A stretch of DNA of 64,000 bases, taken from Burkholderiales bacterium (GTDB lineage: Bacteria > Pseudomonadota > Gammaproteobacteria > Burkholderiales > WYBJ01). Under the pieces are notes generated by a model, which saw only the letters and a list, made by a program, of their open reading frames with translations, searched no databases and had not been told where the DNA came from. Both the position numbers and the translations under genes were made by a program. Every line of letters starts with the position of its first letter. Positions within the stretch are counted from its first letter, which is position 1. The stretch covers positions 124,001-188,000 of the forward strand of contig JALHQN010000002.1 of the NCBI GenBank assembly GCA_022841915.1, read 5' to 3'. Below, one piece after another: positions 1 to 7,699 of this stretch.

Positions 1-1
1 C

Positions 2-1066
2 AAAGGCAAAGACACCGAGGAGGCGGAGCAGCAACTGCGTACCCTCGTGGCCGAGGCGCCGCGCGCGGTGCTGTTACCGCGGTTGCTCTACGCCGATGCG
101 ACCCCGGAGGCCTTGACGTTCTCCTTGGCCAACGGCTGGCCGAGCGCGGCGGTCTTGTCGGCCGAGGCCGGCGCGGTATTCGGCTCCCACGGGATGGGTC
201 AGGAGGCGATCCTGCGCAATCTCGCCTTGCTCAACATGCTTTGGGATGGCGGAACGATCGCCGTCGATCGGCGATCGAAGCCGTCCTTTCGGTTGCGCGG
301 GCGCCGGCTCACGTTTGGTCTGATGGTGCAGCCCGAAGCGCTACGAGGCTTCCTGGAACGTGCTGGAACATTGCCACGAGGCACGGGATTTCTCGCTCGG
401 TTCCTGGTGGCCTGGCCTGAAAGTACTCAAGGCCGTCGGCATTACCGGCAAGCGCCTGCGGTGCTTCCCGCGGTGGAGCGATTCGCGCGCCGGATACGCG
501 CCTTGCTCGACGAACCGCTGAGCACCGACGAGCAGGGGGCGCTTGAACCGGCGTCGATCACTCTGACGCCGGCGGCCCAAACGAAGTGGATCGACATTCA
601 CGACTGCATCGAAGACGAGCTGCATGCGGCCGGCGAGTTCAAGGATATCCGCGACGTCGCTTCCAAGGCAGCCGAGAACATCGCCCGGCTGGCGGCACTT
701 TTTCATGTGCTCGAATGCGGTCCGAGCGGTGCCGTGGACGTCCGATCGATCGAGGCGGCGACGACGGTCGTGACCTGGCATCTGGGAGAAGCGCGGCGGC
801 TGCTCGGTGCGTTGGAAGAATCGCCGCTGCTTGCCGCGACGGTTCGGTTCGATGAGTGGCTGCGCGCGGAGGCGCAGCACATGCAGGCCTCGCGTATTCC
901 GACACGGCGCATCTTTCAGTTCGGCCCGCGAACCGTGCGCGACATCGCGATGTTCAAGGCGTCCATTGCGCTGCTGACTGAGCGGGGACGCGCTCGGCTC
1001 GAGGTCGATGGACGAAAGCGCTACGTTGCGATCAACCCTGCTCTGCTCGATGGCGAGGGGGAGTAA
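2..1066 (+). CDS. DUF3987 domain protein (primase/helicase-like), 5'-truncated by window edge
   Basis: The frame is open from base 2 to a TAA at 1066, and the first in-frame start (GTG at 47) is internal to conserved-looking sequence, so this is the C-terminal 354 residues of a longer protein. The text resembles DUF3987 (YfjI-like) proteins: LSAEAGAVFGSHGM, then a LNMLWDGG stretch, RLTFGLMVQPEAL and GTGFLARFLVAWPE, all typical of the family's helicase-like C-terminal half. Such proteins are usually carried by integrative elements beside phage-type integrases and are presumed to act in element replication, but no biochemical role is established here. The integrase at 11354-12568 fits that context. 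No N-terminal primase or Walker A region is visible because it would lie left of the window. Family call fairly confident, function inferred. Confidence 0.75.
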   Translation, partial: KGKDTEEAEQQLRTLVAEAPRAVLLPRLLYADATPEALTFSLANGWPSAAVLSAEAGAVFGSHGMGQEAILRNLALLNMLWDGGTIAVDRRSKPSFRLRGRRLTFGLMVQPEALRGFLERAGTLPRGTGFLARFLVAWPESTQGRRHYRQAPAVLPAVERFARRIRALLDEPLSTDEQGALEPASITLTPAAQTKWIDIHDCIEDELHAAGEFKDIRDVASKAAENIARLAALFHVLECGPSGAVDVRSIEAATTVVTWHLGEARRLLGALEESPLLAATVRFDEWLRAEAQHMQASRIPTRRIFQFGPRTVRDIAMFKASIALLTERGRARLEVDGRKRYVAINPALLDGEGE

Positions 1067-1097
1067 TGGAATGCAACGTCTCCGGCCTTGCGGCCCT

Positions 1098-1168
1098 GGC
1101 TACAGTGCTACAGTTGCTACACTTCCTCGACGAAACACATCAAGTGTAGCAACTGTAGCACTGTAGCC
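1098..1168. repeat. Perfect 27-bp inverted repeat built from tandem GCTACAGT units
   Basis: Bases 1098-1124 and 1142-1168 are exact reverse complements, separated by a 17-base loop (1125-1141). Each arm is made of three near-tandem octamers of the form GCTACAGT / GCTACAGT / TGCTACACT, so the element is both a strong hairpin and an iteron-like array. It starts 32 bp after the stop of the DUF3987 gene. There is no T-run on either side, so it is not a classical intrinsic terminator. Possible roles are a replication or initiator binding site for the element, or a Rho-aided 3' end. Role inferred. Confidence 0.85.
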
Positions 1169-1452
1169 GCTTGGCGGAAGTCGAAATCGGGAATCCTGCT
1201 GCCCTTGGCGGTCACGACGCAGTGCGTCCGCAGTGGATCGGTAAGCGGTCGATTGGAGTGGGTCCGGGCAAACGTTGGCTGCAGGTCAAGGACTTCGAAG
1301 GTGACACAGGTTGGGCGTCACGCTCGCTCACCGGCGATACGCCCCCCAATGTGGTCAAGCGCCCCACCCCCAATATGCGCAGCGGTCCGACGCCCAGTCT
1401 CGACGCTCAAATGTCCTGGCAGTAGTGGCGCGCCGAGATTCCACCGCGAATA
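1169..1452. other. Intergenic, no gene recognised
   Basis: Short open frames run through this stretch on both strands, but none shows a recognisable domain, a good ribosome binding site or a plausible start. It sits between the iteron-like hairpin and the 3' end of a minus-strand PEP-CTERM gene. Confidence 0.5.
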
Positions 1453-2721
1453 TCACCAAGCACTTGGCGCGTTTGGCGCCGAACTTCGGAGCCCCACGCA
1501 CCTGCTGTGCAGGCGACGCAGACACAGCAGCACCGCCAGCCCGGCCAGCATTAGCAAGTGTCCTGAGGGTTCGGGCACCGACGACACTGGGCTGGCAGTC
1601 ATCCCAAAGCCGCCCAAACCTTCGGCGATGAAGACCTCGGCACTTTCGCTGCCGGTGGTGTTGACCGTGAAAGTCAGCAGGCCGGTCTGTCCGGCAAACG
1701 ACGAGATGTCAAGGCTGAGCAAATTGATCTCGTCCGGCGAGTAGTCGTCACCGCGAATGCTTTGCAGCAGGTGTCCGTCAAAGGCGATATCGAGAATGGC
1801 GCCCACGTTGTTCTCGGTGAACGCCAGTGGCACATCGATGATGGAAGCATCCGGCAGGGTGGCGGTGTAGGCAAGGATCCCGGGTGACGCAGTATGAACA
1901 GCCATGCCCCGGAGTTCTATCGAACCTCGGATACCGCCTGGATTCCCCTGCCGAGTCGGAAGAAATAAATTCCGCCTGCTGGGGTCGGCGTGTTTTGATT
2001 CTTCAATCAAATACTCTCGAATCGTCTTCTTCAGGGCAGAGGCCGGATTGTTAAGAATTTCTATCTTGTCATCAAGCCACCCCAGAAAACGCTCGTAGGC
2101 GGTATCAACCCGATAATTCGCGACATACAGGCCTCGCATTGCCATGGTGCCTTGCACACTGCCACGAGCGTTTTGTGGATGCGTAATGAAAGCTGCACCG
2201 TAGCCATATTCCGGGGAAATGACGGCGCTTGAAGAATCTTTAAGAACGATGCGCGTACGGGCGGCCAAGTCTGGATCCGCAAACCCGAATTGCAGGTAGG
2301 CGTTATGGGATGAATAGGCAAGCTGTGTCACGGCACCGGATCCACCATAACCAACATCAATGTACTGGTTGACGCCGCCTATTTGCGCGCTAGAGACCGC
2401 GGTGCTTGTGTTGGAACTGCTGGTAACCGCCGCAAACAAACCGACGCGCTCAATGTGGGGGCCCGGATGCGACATTTGTCCCTTAATCCCAAGAGCGACA
2501 AAGTCGATTTTCAACGATGACGACTCGAATATTGCCCATTTGTTATCTTCCCGGAAGGTGAAAGAGGAGATCTCCTGCCCAGGCTGAAAGTTATATTCTT
2601 CCTTCAGAGTCAAGGCGACAGTGACTCCAATGTTGAGCGATTCCAAAGCGCTGGCTTCGTTGGCGAAGACAACCATGGTGGCAAACAGAATTGCATATTT
2701 TGATAGTTTACGTTTTTGCAC
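1453..2721 (-). CDS. PEP-CTERM sorting domain protein, island-borne
   Basis: Exported protein of about 422 residues with a C-terminal PEP-CTERM signal: VPEPSG, a hydrophobic helix (HLLMLAGLAVLLCL) and a basic cluster RRLHSR. Proteins of this class are exported by Sec, recognised by an exosortase and delivered to the surface or extracellular matrix. The chosen start is a GTG at 2721, giving a signal peptide VQKRKLSKYAILFATMVVFA with cleavage after ASA. The frame stays open to a TTG at 2826, and no ribosome binding site is convincing for either, so the start is uncertain. Between signal and tail lie about 350 residues with no domain I recognise, apparently beta-rich. The protein carries about 20 residues past the basic cluster, longer than usual, possibly through loss of an original stop. 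No exosortase gene is in the window. Confidence 0.7.
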   Translation of the reverse strand: MQKRKLSKYAILFATMVVFANEASALESLNIGVTVALTLKEEYNFQPGQEISSFTFREDNKWAIFESSSLKIDFVALGIKGQMSHPGPHIERVGLFAAVTSSSNTSTAVSSAQIGGVNQYIDVGYGGSGAVTQLAYSSHNAYLQFGFADPDLAARTRIVLKDSSSAVISPEYGYGAAFITHPQNARGSVQGTMAMRGLYVANYRVDTAYERFLGWLDDKIEILNNPASALKKTIREYLIEESKHADPSRRNLFLPTRQGNPGGIRGSIELRGMAVHTASPGILAYTATLPDASIIDVPLAFTENNVGAILDIAFDGHLLQSIRGDDYSPDEINLLSLDISSFAGQTGLLTFTVNTTGSESAEVFIAEGLGGFGMTASPVSSVPEPSGHLLMLAGLAVLLCLRRLHSRCVGLRSSAPNAPSAW

Positions 2722-3264
2722 AAAATTGCCATGGCAGAGGGTGGATCTTTGAGGCAGCGATGACGCACCTCCCAAAACGTGAAACACGAGAGCACGATAT
2801 GAGCCAGTTTCCGTACGTCGACTCAACTACCTGAAACGCAATACTCTTCGCGCCAGCGCGAAAGTGTGCATAGAGGCGCGATGTAATAAATTTCGACATC
2901 AAAACCTTGGGATATGAAGCTCTGGTGAGGGCGCATGGCGCTTCACCGGTTCACGCTGAGTTCAGTCAGGACGCTTCTCTGCGAATAAACAATTGTTGTA
3001 GTCCGGACCGCGATGGCATCGTGTCGCGACTCACGGCACTGATTCTGGTGGCCGCCTGAAGAGCCGAGTTGGTCCCACCCCCAACAACAGGGGGAACTCG
3101 AATGCCTATACTGCTACATCAGCCGCCACGTGATCGCGAGCAAACGGCCGCAATGTAGAAGCGTGCCGTCAGTTCGGGGTTGCTATGGAAAGCTTTGCAC
3201 AGCGACCTCTATGCGTAGACCTGGTCGTCGCCCTCCTGCTTAACATGCTTACCTCGGAGCTTCC
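2722..3264. other. Intergenic 543 bp, no gene recognised
   Basis: No supported coding region. The 5' side should hold the promoter of the minus-strand PEP-CTERM gene and the 3' side that of the SRPBCC fragment, whose start is preceded by GGAGC. Composition is patchy and lower in GC than the core regions, as expected in an island junction. Confidence 0.4.
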
Positions 3265-3446
3265 ATGAAGATCACTGTTTCCACCGTCATTGCCGCGCCG
3301 ATTTCAGAAGTCTGGCGCTTGTACAACTCCCCCGAGGACATCAAGATCTGGAACACTGCCTCCCCGGATTGGCACACCACTGCATCGACGGTCGATCTAT
3401 GTGTGGGCTGCAAGTTTTCCTCGCGAATGGAAGCAAGCAAAAGGTT
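3265..3446 (+). pseudogene. SRPBCC/AHSA1-family protein, truncated after about 60 residues
   Basis: The reading frame begins MKITVSTVIAAPISEVWRLY and continues NSPEDIKIWNTASPDWHTT and CKFSSRMEAS, an ordinary N-terminus for a START/AHSA1 ligand-binding protein of normal length about 140 residues. Homology ends at about 3440, just before the sequence AAAGGGGTCAGGCTC at 3447; the frame beyond (to 3726) reads antisense to the methyltransferase and has no SRPBCC character. The missing C-terminal half was not found after the right-hand repeat at 5167, so a deletion accompanied or followed the insertion. A GGAGC ribosome binding site precedes the ATG. Function lost if no rearranged copy exists. Confidence 0.7.
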
Positions 3447-3461
3447 AAAGGGGTCAGGCTC
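3447..3461 (+). repeat. REP-like repeat, left copy (AAAGGGGTCAGGCTC)
   Basis: This 15-base string recurs as an exact reverse complement at 5152-5166 and, with one change, at 5088-5104. GGGGTCAGGCTC-type palindromic repeats are abundant dispersed elements in beta- and gammaproteobacterial genomes, in some cases linked to REP-associated transposases. It marks the exact point where the SRPBCC frame is broken. Confidence 0.6.
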
Positions 3462-3492
3462 TAATTTTATTCAGCAGCGTGAGCGCAGCCGC

Positions 3493-3612
3493 CTACACCT
3501 TCCACTCCTCCACCTCACCCTTGGGCACCACCTGCGAACGCAATCCCGCCGCCGGTGCCAGCACTCCGCGACAGGTCACCAGATGTTCGCGGCTTCGGCA
3601 CCAGCGCGCGCA
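3493..3612 (-). pseudogene. IS91-like transposase fragment (internal segment, frameshifted)
   Basis: Read on the minus strand, 3585 down to the TAG at 3493-3495 encodes HLVTCRGVLAPAAGLRSQVV followed by PKGEVEEWKV. A one-base frame slip upstream restores LRALVPKPR. The order ALVPxPR, then HLVTxxGVLAPAAxLR, is the pattern I know from the region after the catalytic tyrosines of IS91/ISCR-type Y2 transposases. It has no start, is frameshifted and is far too short to be active. A second fragment lies at 4965-5090. Family assignment is from memory of the motif, not a search. Confidence 0.5.
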
Positions 3613-3652
3613 ACGCGCTCCACCAACACATCCTTCGTCATCGCCCCCGCCG

Positions 3653-4681
3653 TCAAACCACCGCCAACTCCCAGATCTCCACCTTCTCCCGCGTCCGTCG
3701 CCGCAGCGGCTTCACTCGGCGCGTGAGCTTCTCCACCAGCGTGAACCGCCCGCGGTCGAGCTCGGTCTGGATGGGATGCGGCACGTCGGGCTGGGAGAGC
3801 TCGATGATGTTCGAGAACACGAACACGACGCGGCCGCCGGGCGCGAGGCGTTCGAGGGCCTGGTCGTAGAACCGTTCGAAGAAGCCGTCCTGGAAGTACA
3901 TCGCCAGGTCCAGCGTCCGGCCCACTTCGCCCTTCATCCACGGCGGGTTGGACACGATGAGGTCGAGAGGGCCACGCTGCGCGCCCAGCAGGTCCGCGCG
4001 CTGGAGTTCGATCGCGGGTGCTGTCGGGAGGCGACGCAGCTGCCGCGCCACGCTCTCGATCGCGTTGGGGTTGATGTCCGTGGCGAGGACCTGCTGGAAG
4101 CCCGCCTTGGCCATCTGGAGCGCCAGCACGCCGGTGCCGGTGCCCACGTCGATCGCCCGGTTGCGCGCGCCCTTGTACTTTGCCAGCCACGTACCGAAGA
4201 GCTCTAGGTGCTCCATGCGGGCCGGAATGTAGGCGCCGTAGAACGGGTGCACGCGATAGCCCAGCACGGGGAAGTGCACGCCCTGCTCGTACCAGTCCCA
4301 CGCGCTGCTCAGGACCTTCGCGTCCTCGACGGGAAGCGCGAAGTCGGCGTGGTCCGGGTACAGCTCGGCGAGGAAGCCCGCACGCGGCGCGTCGGGGAGG
4401 GCCACCTTGCGGCCGACGACGGGCGCGAGCAGGCGCTTCGACGCGGACTGGAACGCCTCGCGGAAGGCGCGCTTGGCGACGTACTCCGCGTCCTCGCCCG
4501 GATCCTCCAGCTTCACGCGCAGCGCAGTGAGGATGTCGAGCCCGGTCCGGAAGCGATCGGTCAGGATCAGCGAACGCCCCTCACACAGCCACGCCGCGGC
4601 CTGCGCCGGCGGGACGTTCTGGTCGACGGGTTGCGCGCGGTGGCGAAGGACGGGCTCGGGGCGGTGCAGGGCGGCGGACAT
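3653..4681 (-). CDS. Class I SAM-dependent methyltransferase (MTS/HemK-like), probable cargo gene
   Basis: 342 residues starting at an ATG at 4681. The C-terminal two thirds are a Rossmann methyltransferase: SAM-binding motif I AIDVGTGTGVLALQMAKAG (about residue 192), an acidic end of beta-2 (VLATDINPNAIES), and NPPW (LIVSNPPWMKGE), the signature of enzymes that methylate a planar nitrogen, as in PrmC/HemK and RsmC relatives. The N-terminal 170 residues are not a domain I can name but include a YRVHPFYGAYIPARMEHLEL segment that leads into the fold. Substrate unknown; protein glutamine, rRNA base and small molecules all remain possible. It stands alone, flanked by transposase fragments and inverted REP-like repeats, so it was probably carried in. 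It appears intact. Confidence 0.8.
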   Translation of the reverse strand: MSAALHRPEPVLRHRAQPVDQNVPPAQAAAWLCEGRSLILTDRFRTGLDILTALRVKLEDPGEDAEYVAKRAFREAFQSASKRLLAPVVGRKVALPDAPRAGFLAELYPDHADFALPVEDAKVLSSAWDWYEQGVHFPVLGYRVHPFYGAYIPARMEHLELFGTWLAKYKGARNRAIDVGTGTGVLALQMAKAGFQQVLATDINPNAIESVARQLRRLPTAPAIELQRADLLGAQRGPLDLIVSNPPWMKGEVGRTLDLAMYFQDGFFERFYDQALERLAPGGRVVFVFSNIIELSQPDVPHPIQTELDRGRFTLVEKLTRRVKPLRRRTREKVEIWELAVV

Positions 4682-4964
4682 CGGTCGGATCTGGGCGGGC
4701 GAGGGGAAGACGCGGCGGGACGGCGTCGGTGTGATACCGCGAATAGGTATTTCAAAGCACGTTATTCGCTAGTGGACACTGTATCGCCCGTGCTCCGAGC
4801 GGTCAACCGCGCGCTGACTGGCGAAAACGTCCCCCTCGCAGTGACGATGCAAGCGCGGCTTCGGCCCGAATCAGCGTTCACCCGCCGCGCTTTGACGCCG
4901 TCACGCGAACGCGGGCCGAGCAAGCCCGTCGGCTCTGCCGCAGAACCGTCGTTTTGCTCTCGGG
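4682..4964. other. Upstream region of the methyltransferase gene
   Basis: 283 bp with no supported gene. It should contain the methyltransferase promoter (minus strand). Apparent plus-strand open frames here are antisense shadows. Confidence 0.4.
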
Positions 4965-5090
4965 TCAGGCTGCGTGGTCGAGCGAAAGCTCCCGCGCCGG
5001 TGCGCGCGGCGGTGCACGCGCGGCCAAGCCCAGGTGCGTGAGGATCCTGACAATCACCGCAGGCTCTTCGATCGCGGCGAGCAACTCAAT
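4965..5090 (-). pseudogene. IS91-like transposase, C-terminal remnant
   Basis: The minus strand encodes IELLAAIEEPAVIVRILTHL, then GLAARAPPRAPARELSLDHA and a stop at 4965. The string AAIEEPAVIxRILTHLGLxxRAPPRxPAR is the usual C-terminus of many IS91-group transposases, normally preceded by a zinc ribbon CPxCGG. Here the zinc ribbon and everything upstream are gone, replaced at about 5088 by the REP-like unit. Inactive relic. Confidence 0.6.
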
Positions 5091-5167
5091 AGGGGCCAGG
5101 CTCGATTTGCCGCGATTTACCGAATGGCCGCTTCTGGGGTGTCGATCAACCGAGCCTGACCCCTTTG
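5088..5167 (-). repeat. REP-like 80-bp unit with palindromic ends
   Basis: The unit begins with AGGGGCCAGGCTCG (5091-5104) and ends with CGAGCCTGACCCCT (5151-5164), which pair as an inverted repeat with one mismatch, around a 46-base interior. Its right end is the exact reverse complement of the repeat at 3447-3461. It therefore looks like a short non-autonomous palindromic element (REP/BIME or MITE class). It abuts the truncated IS91-like tail. Confidence 0.6.
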
Positions 5168-5473
5168 AGCGTAGCGCGGATCTTCGCGCCAGACTTCGAG
5201 CGCGAAGTCGGCATAGCGGATCGTCGCAGCGCCCGGTGTAGCCCGCGCATCGACGGTTTCGGCCGAGACAGTCGTATCCCCATGGCACGACTTCTCACAT
5301 GGGCATGGCCGTGTGCCTTCCCTGCGCGCTGGACTGGCGCCAATTCCTGCATGCGATCAAACTGCACCTGTCGGCTCTAATGCTAGATTCAAGGACGATG
5401 CGCCCCGCGCAGCTGGCAAGCAGCTTGGGCCTCCGTTGACTGGCCTTCGCGCACCCCGAATGGCGCTTCATCG
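5168..5473. other. Intergenic, no gene recognised
   Basis: 306 bp between the REP-like unit and the serine hydrolase. A minus-strand frame reads IRYADFALEVWREDPRYAQ near 5170-5240, which looks protein-like and may be another decayed insertion-sequence piece, but I cannot assign it. Confidence 0.35.
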
Positions 5474-6502
5474 ATGAATATGGATAGACGTTCGCTACTC
5501 CTTTGCGCCGTTCCGTTGCTCTTTGCCCCGTTTGCCGGGGCTTCGCGCCGGACGATACCAGCGTCCGGAAAACCGCTTGCACCGCTACTCCCGGAGATCC
5601 TGAACCGGGCTGCGGCGCTCGAACCGCTCGAAACAGCGCTGGTCGCGCAGCGCGGCGAGATCCTGAGCAGCCGCGGTTATCGGGGTCACTCGCCGACAGC
5701 GCCGACCAACATCAAGTCGGTGTCGAAGGCGGTCATCTCGGCGCTCGTGGGCATTGCCATCGACAGGGGCCTGTTGGAAGGCACGCAGCAGAAAGTCGCG
5801 CCGCTGCTTGCGGACCAGCTGCCGGCGAAACCCGATCCTCGGCTGGCGAGGATCACCATCGGTCACCTGCTTTCCATGCAAGCGGGACTTGCGCGTACCT
5901 CGGGCGCCAACTATGGGCGCTGGGTCTCGAGCGGCAACTGGGTCCGTGCAGCGCTCTCCCAGCCCTTCGTCGACGAGCCCGGCGGCGCGATGCTCTACTC
6001 CACGGGCTCCACCCATCTGCTTTCGGCCATTCTGACGAGGCGCAGCGGCCGCTCCACGCTCGAGCTCGCGCGCGATTGGCTGGCGCCGTTGGAGGCTTTC
6101 TCGATCGCTCACTGGGAGCGTGATCCGCAGGGCATCTTTCTCGGCGGCAACAACATGGCGATGAGCCCGCGCTCGCTGCTGGCCTTCGGCGAGCTGTATC
6201 GGAACGGCGGCAGGACGCCCGCAGGTCGGGCCTTGATTTCACCGACGTGGATCGACCAGTCTTGGGTGGTGCGCACCTATTCGCGCTTCACCGGCGACGG
6301 CTACGGCTACGGCTGGTTCCAGCGGCGTGCGGGTGCTCACGACGTGCATTACGCCTACGGCTTCGGCGGACAAATGCTCTACGTCGTGCCCTCTCTGGAG
6401 CTCACCGTCGTCATGACATCGGACGAAATGCAGCATGCCGGCCGCTCCGGCCACCGCAGAGATTTACACCGCTTGCTCGAGGAGATCGTCGCCACCCTGT
6501 AA
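5474..6502 (+). CDS. Exported serine hydrolase, class C beta-lactamase fold
   Basis: 342 residues. The N-terminus MNMDRRSLLLCAVPLLFAPF is a signal peptide with a twin arginine followed by a hydrophobic core, so Tat export is possible. The beta-lactamase/penicillin-binding fold is shown by the active-site SVSK (NIKSVSKAVISALVGIAID, nucleophile Ser about residue 84), by YSTGSTH in place of the YxN motif, and by GGNNMAMSPRSLLAFG and GYGYGWFQ segments common in this family. The third motif, usually HxG, reads YGFGGQM. These enzymes include esterases, D-aminopeptidases and true AmpC; the YSxGS form points to the esterase-like group and not to a resistance enzyme. No operon partner. Substrate unknown. 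Confidence 0.8.
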   Translation: MNMDRRSLLLCAVPLLFAPFAGASRRTIPASGKPLAPLLPEILNRAAALEPLETALVAQRGEILSSRGYRGHSPTAPTNIKSVSKAVISALVGIAIDRGLLEGTQQKVAPLLADQLPAKPDPRLARITIGHLLSMQAGLARTSGANYGRWVSSGNWVRAALSQPFVDEPGGAMLYSTGSTHLLSAILTRRSGRSTLELARDWLAPLEAFSIAHWERDPQGIFLGGNNMAMSPRSLLAFGELYRNGGRTPAGRALISPTWIDQSWVVRTYSRFTGDGYGYGWFQRRAGAHDVHYAYGFGGQMLYVVPSLELTVVMTSDEMQHAGRSGHRRDLHRLLEEIVATL

Positions 6503-7699
6503 CCGCGTGCACGCGATTCGGCGGCGGAAGCGGCGCTTTCGCAACGGCTACTAGCGGCGAAGTCGATGCCGCCGCAAACGAAGAGACGGCGCGCCACGGT
6601 CGTGTCGATGAATATCATGGGGAGCTCGGCCAGACTTCAGGCCTACGACTGTTGATCGGCCGGAGCGGTCGTTAGTGCATCACGTCCAGTCGGGTGGCTA
6701 TGATTCGCTCAACTGTCGTTCAACGTCGACAGGGCGCGATCGTGAAACTTCTTCCCAACGAAGGTGCGTCACCAGACCGCATCGGAGGGGCACTGGGCAA
6801 AGATCCTGGTGCTGCAGCGCAGACAGAGCCACGCGGCGTATCACGTATTTTCAATCCATCGGAGAGGTTGCGGTACGGGCTGCCAGGGGTTAGTGGCCAG
6901 TTGGTCGCGCGCACTCAGCGATCGTCCAGGTTGTTCTATGCTGCCCTCGGTTCAGGCGGCTTGCAGATTGACCTACTGCGCGAGCGGCACCCATCACTAT
7001 CTCGCGCTGCAGCAAGTCCGACACGAGACGTGCGCATCAGGTCGATCCCGAGACTGCGAAGCGACTCCGACAATTGGGTAGTCTCGGGTGCCGTCAACGT
7101 ATCGCGCGTCTGCGCCCCAACGATGCTGAGCCGAGTGTACGCTCGCTGCAAACGAGTTCCTGAACCAACTCCACCACTTGCGCTGACGTCTACACAATGA
7201 AGTCTTTAGGCGGGCCAGATCCCGGGATCTGGCCCGCCTGCATACAGAATCTTTGCGGGGACAATGTCGTGCTCCTCTCCAGCGCGTCGGCCCGCCTCAA
7301 ATCCCCTTGTCAATATATGTCGAGGCAACGTCGCGGGTAAGAGCCTGATGTACACTTATCGACGTCCTCACGCTTCTTGATTTCGGGCGTTTTTCTTCTC
7401 GGCTGGTCGCGAGCGCGAGCGCATCTGGTTCTGGTGCGAGAGTTAATCGCCGAAAGGTGCTGAAAGGCTCCCGGTAAGACAATGTCGTGGGAACAATTAC
7501 CTGTTCACTTGCGCCGCACAGTGAGTATGCGGATCAGATTCCGCGCCTCCTAGCATCCGAAGTGACCAGTCCCGTCGATGCTGAACACAGGACAATTTGT
7601 CGAATTGCTCTCCGAGTAGGCATCGATCACCATGGACAGAGCGTCAATGCAGCTAGTCGCAGCAAACTTGCTGTAAGACATCGAGCGAAAGTCAGCTTA
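6503..7699. other. Long low-density stretch (about 1.2 kb) upstream of the autotransporter
   Basis: Open frames of up to 168 codons occur (for example 6694-7200 on the plus strand) but none has a recognisable domain, a ribosome binding site or convincing codon use, and frames on both strands overlap. The region holds a perfect 32-bp palindrome at 7208-7239, and GGGACAATGTCG at 7258-7269, which recurs inverted at 11157-11168 on the far side of the autotransporter. It is probably decayed DNA plus the autotransporter promoter. Confidence 0.45.
7208..7239. repeat. Perfect 32-bp palindrome without spacer
   Basis: The 16 bases AGGCGGGCCAGATCCC are followed immediately by their exact reverse complement. 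There is no T-run downstream on either strand, so a simple intrinsic terminator is unlikely. A protein-binding dyad, a bidirectional pause hairpin or the remnant of an element end would fit. Confidence 0.85.

Noticed and set aside
6694-7200. 168-codon plus-strand frame in the gene desert
   Set aside because: No domain, no ribosome binding site and overlapping frames of similar quality on the other strand; kept only as part of the low-density stretch.
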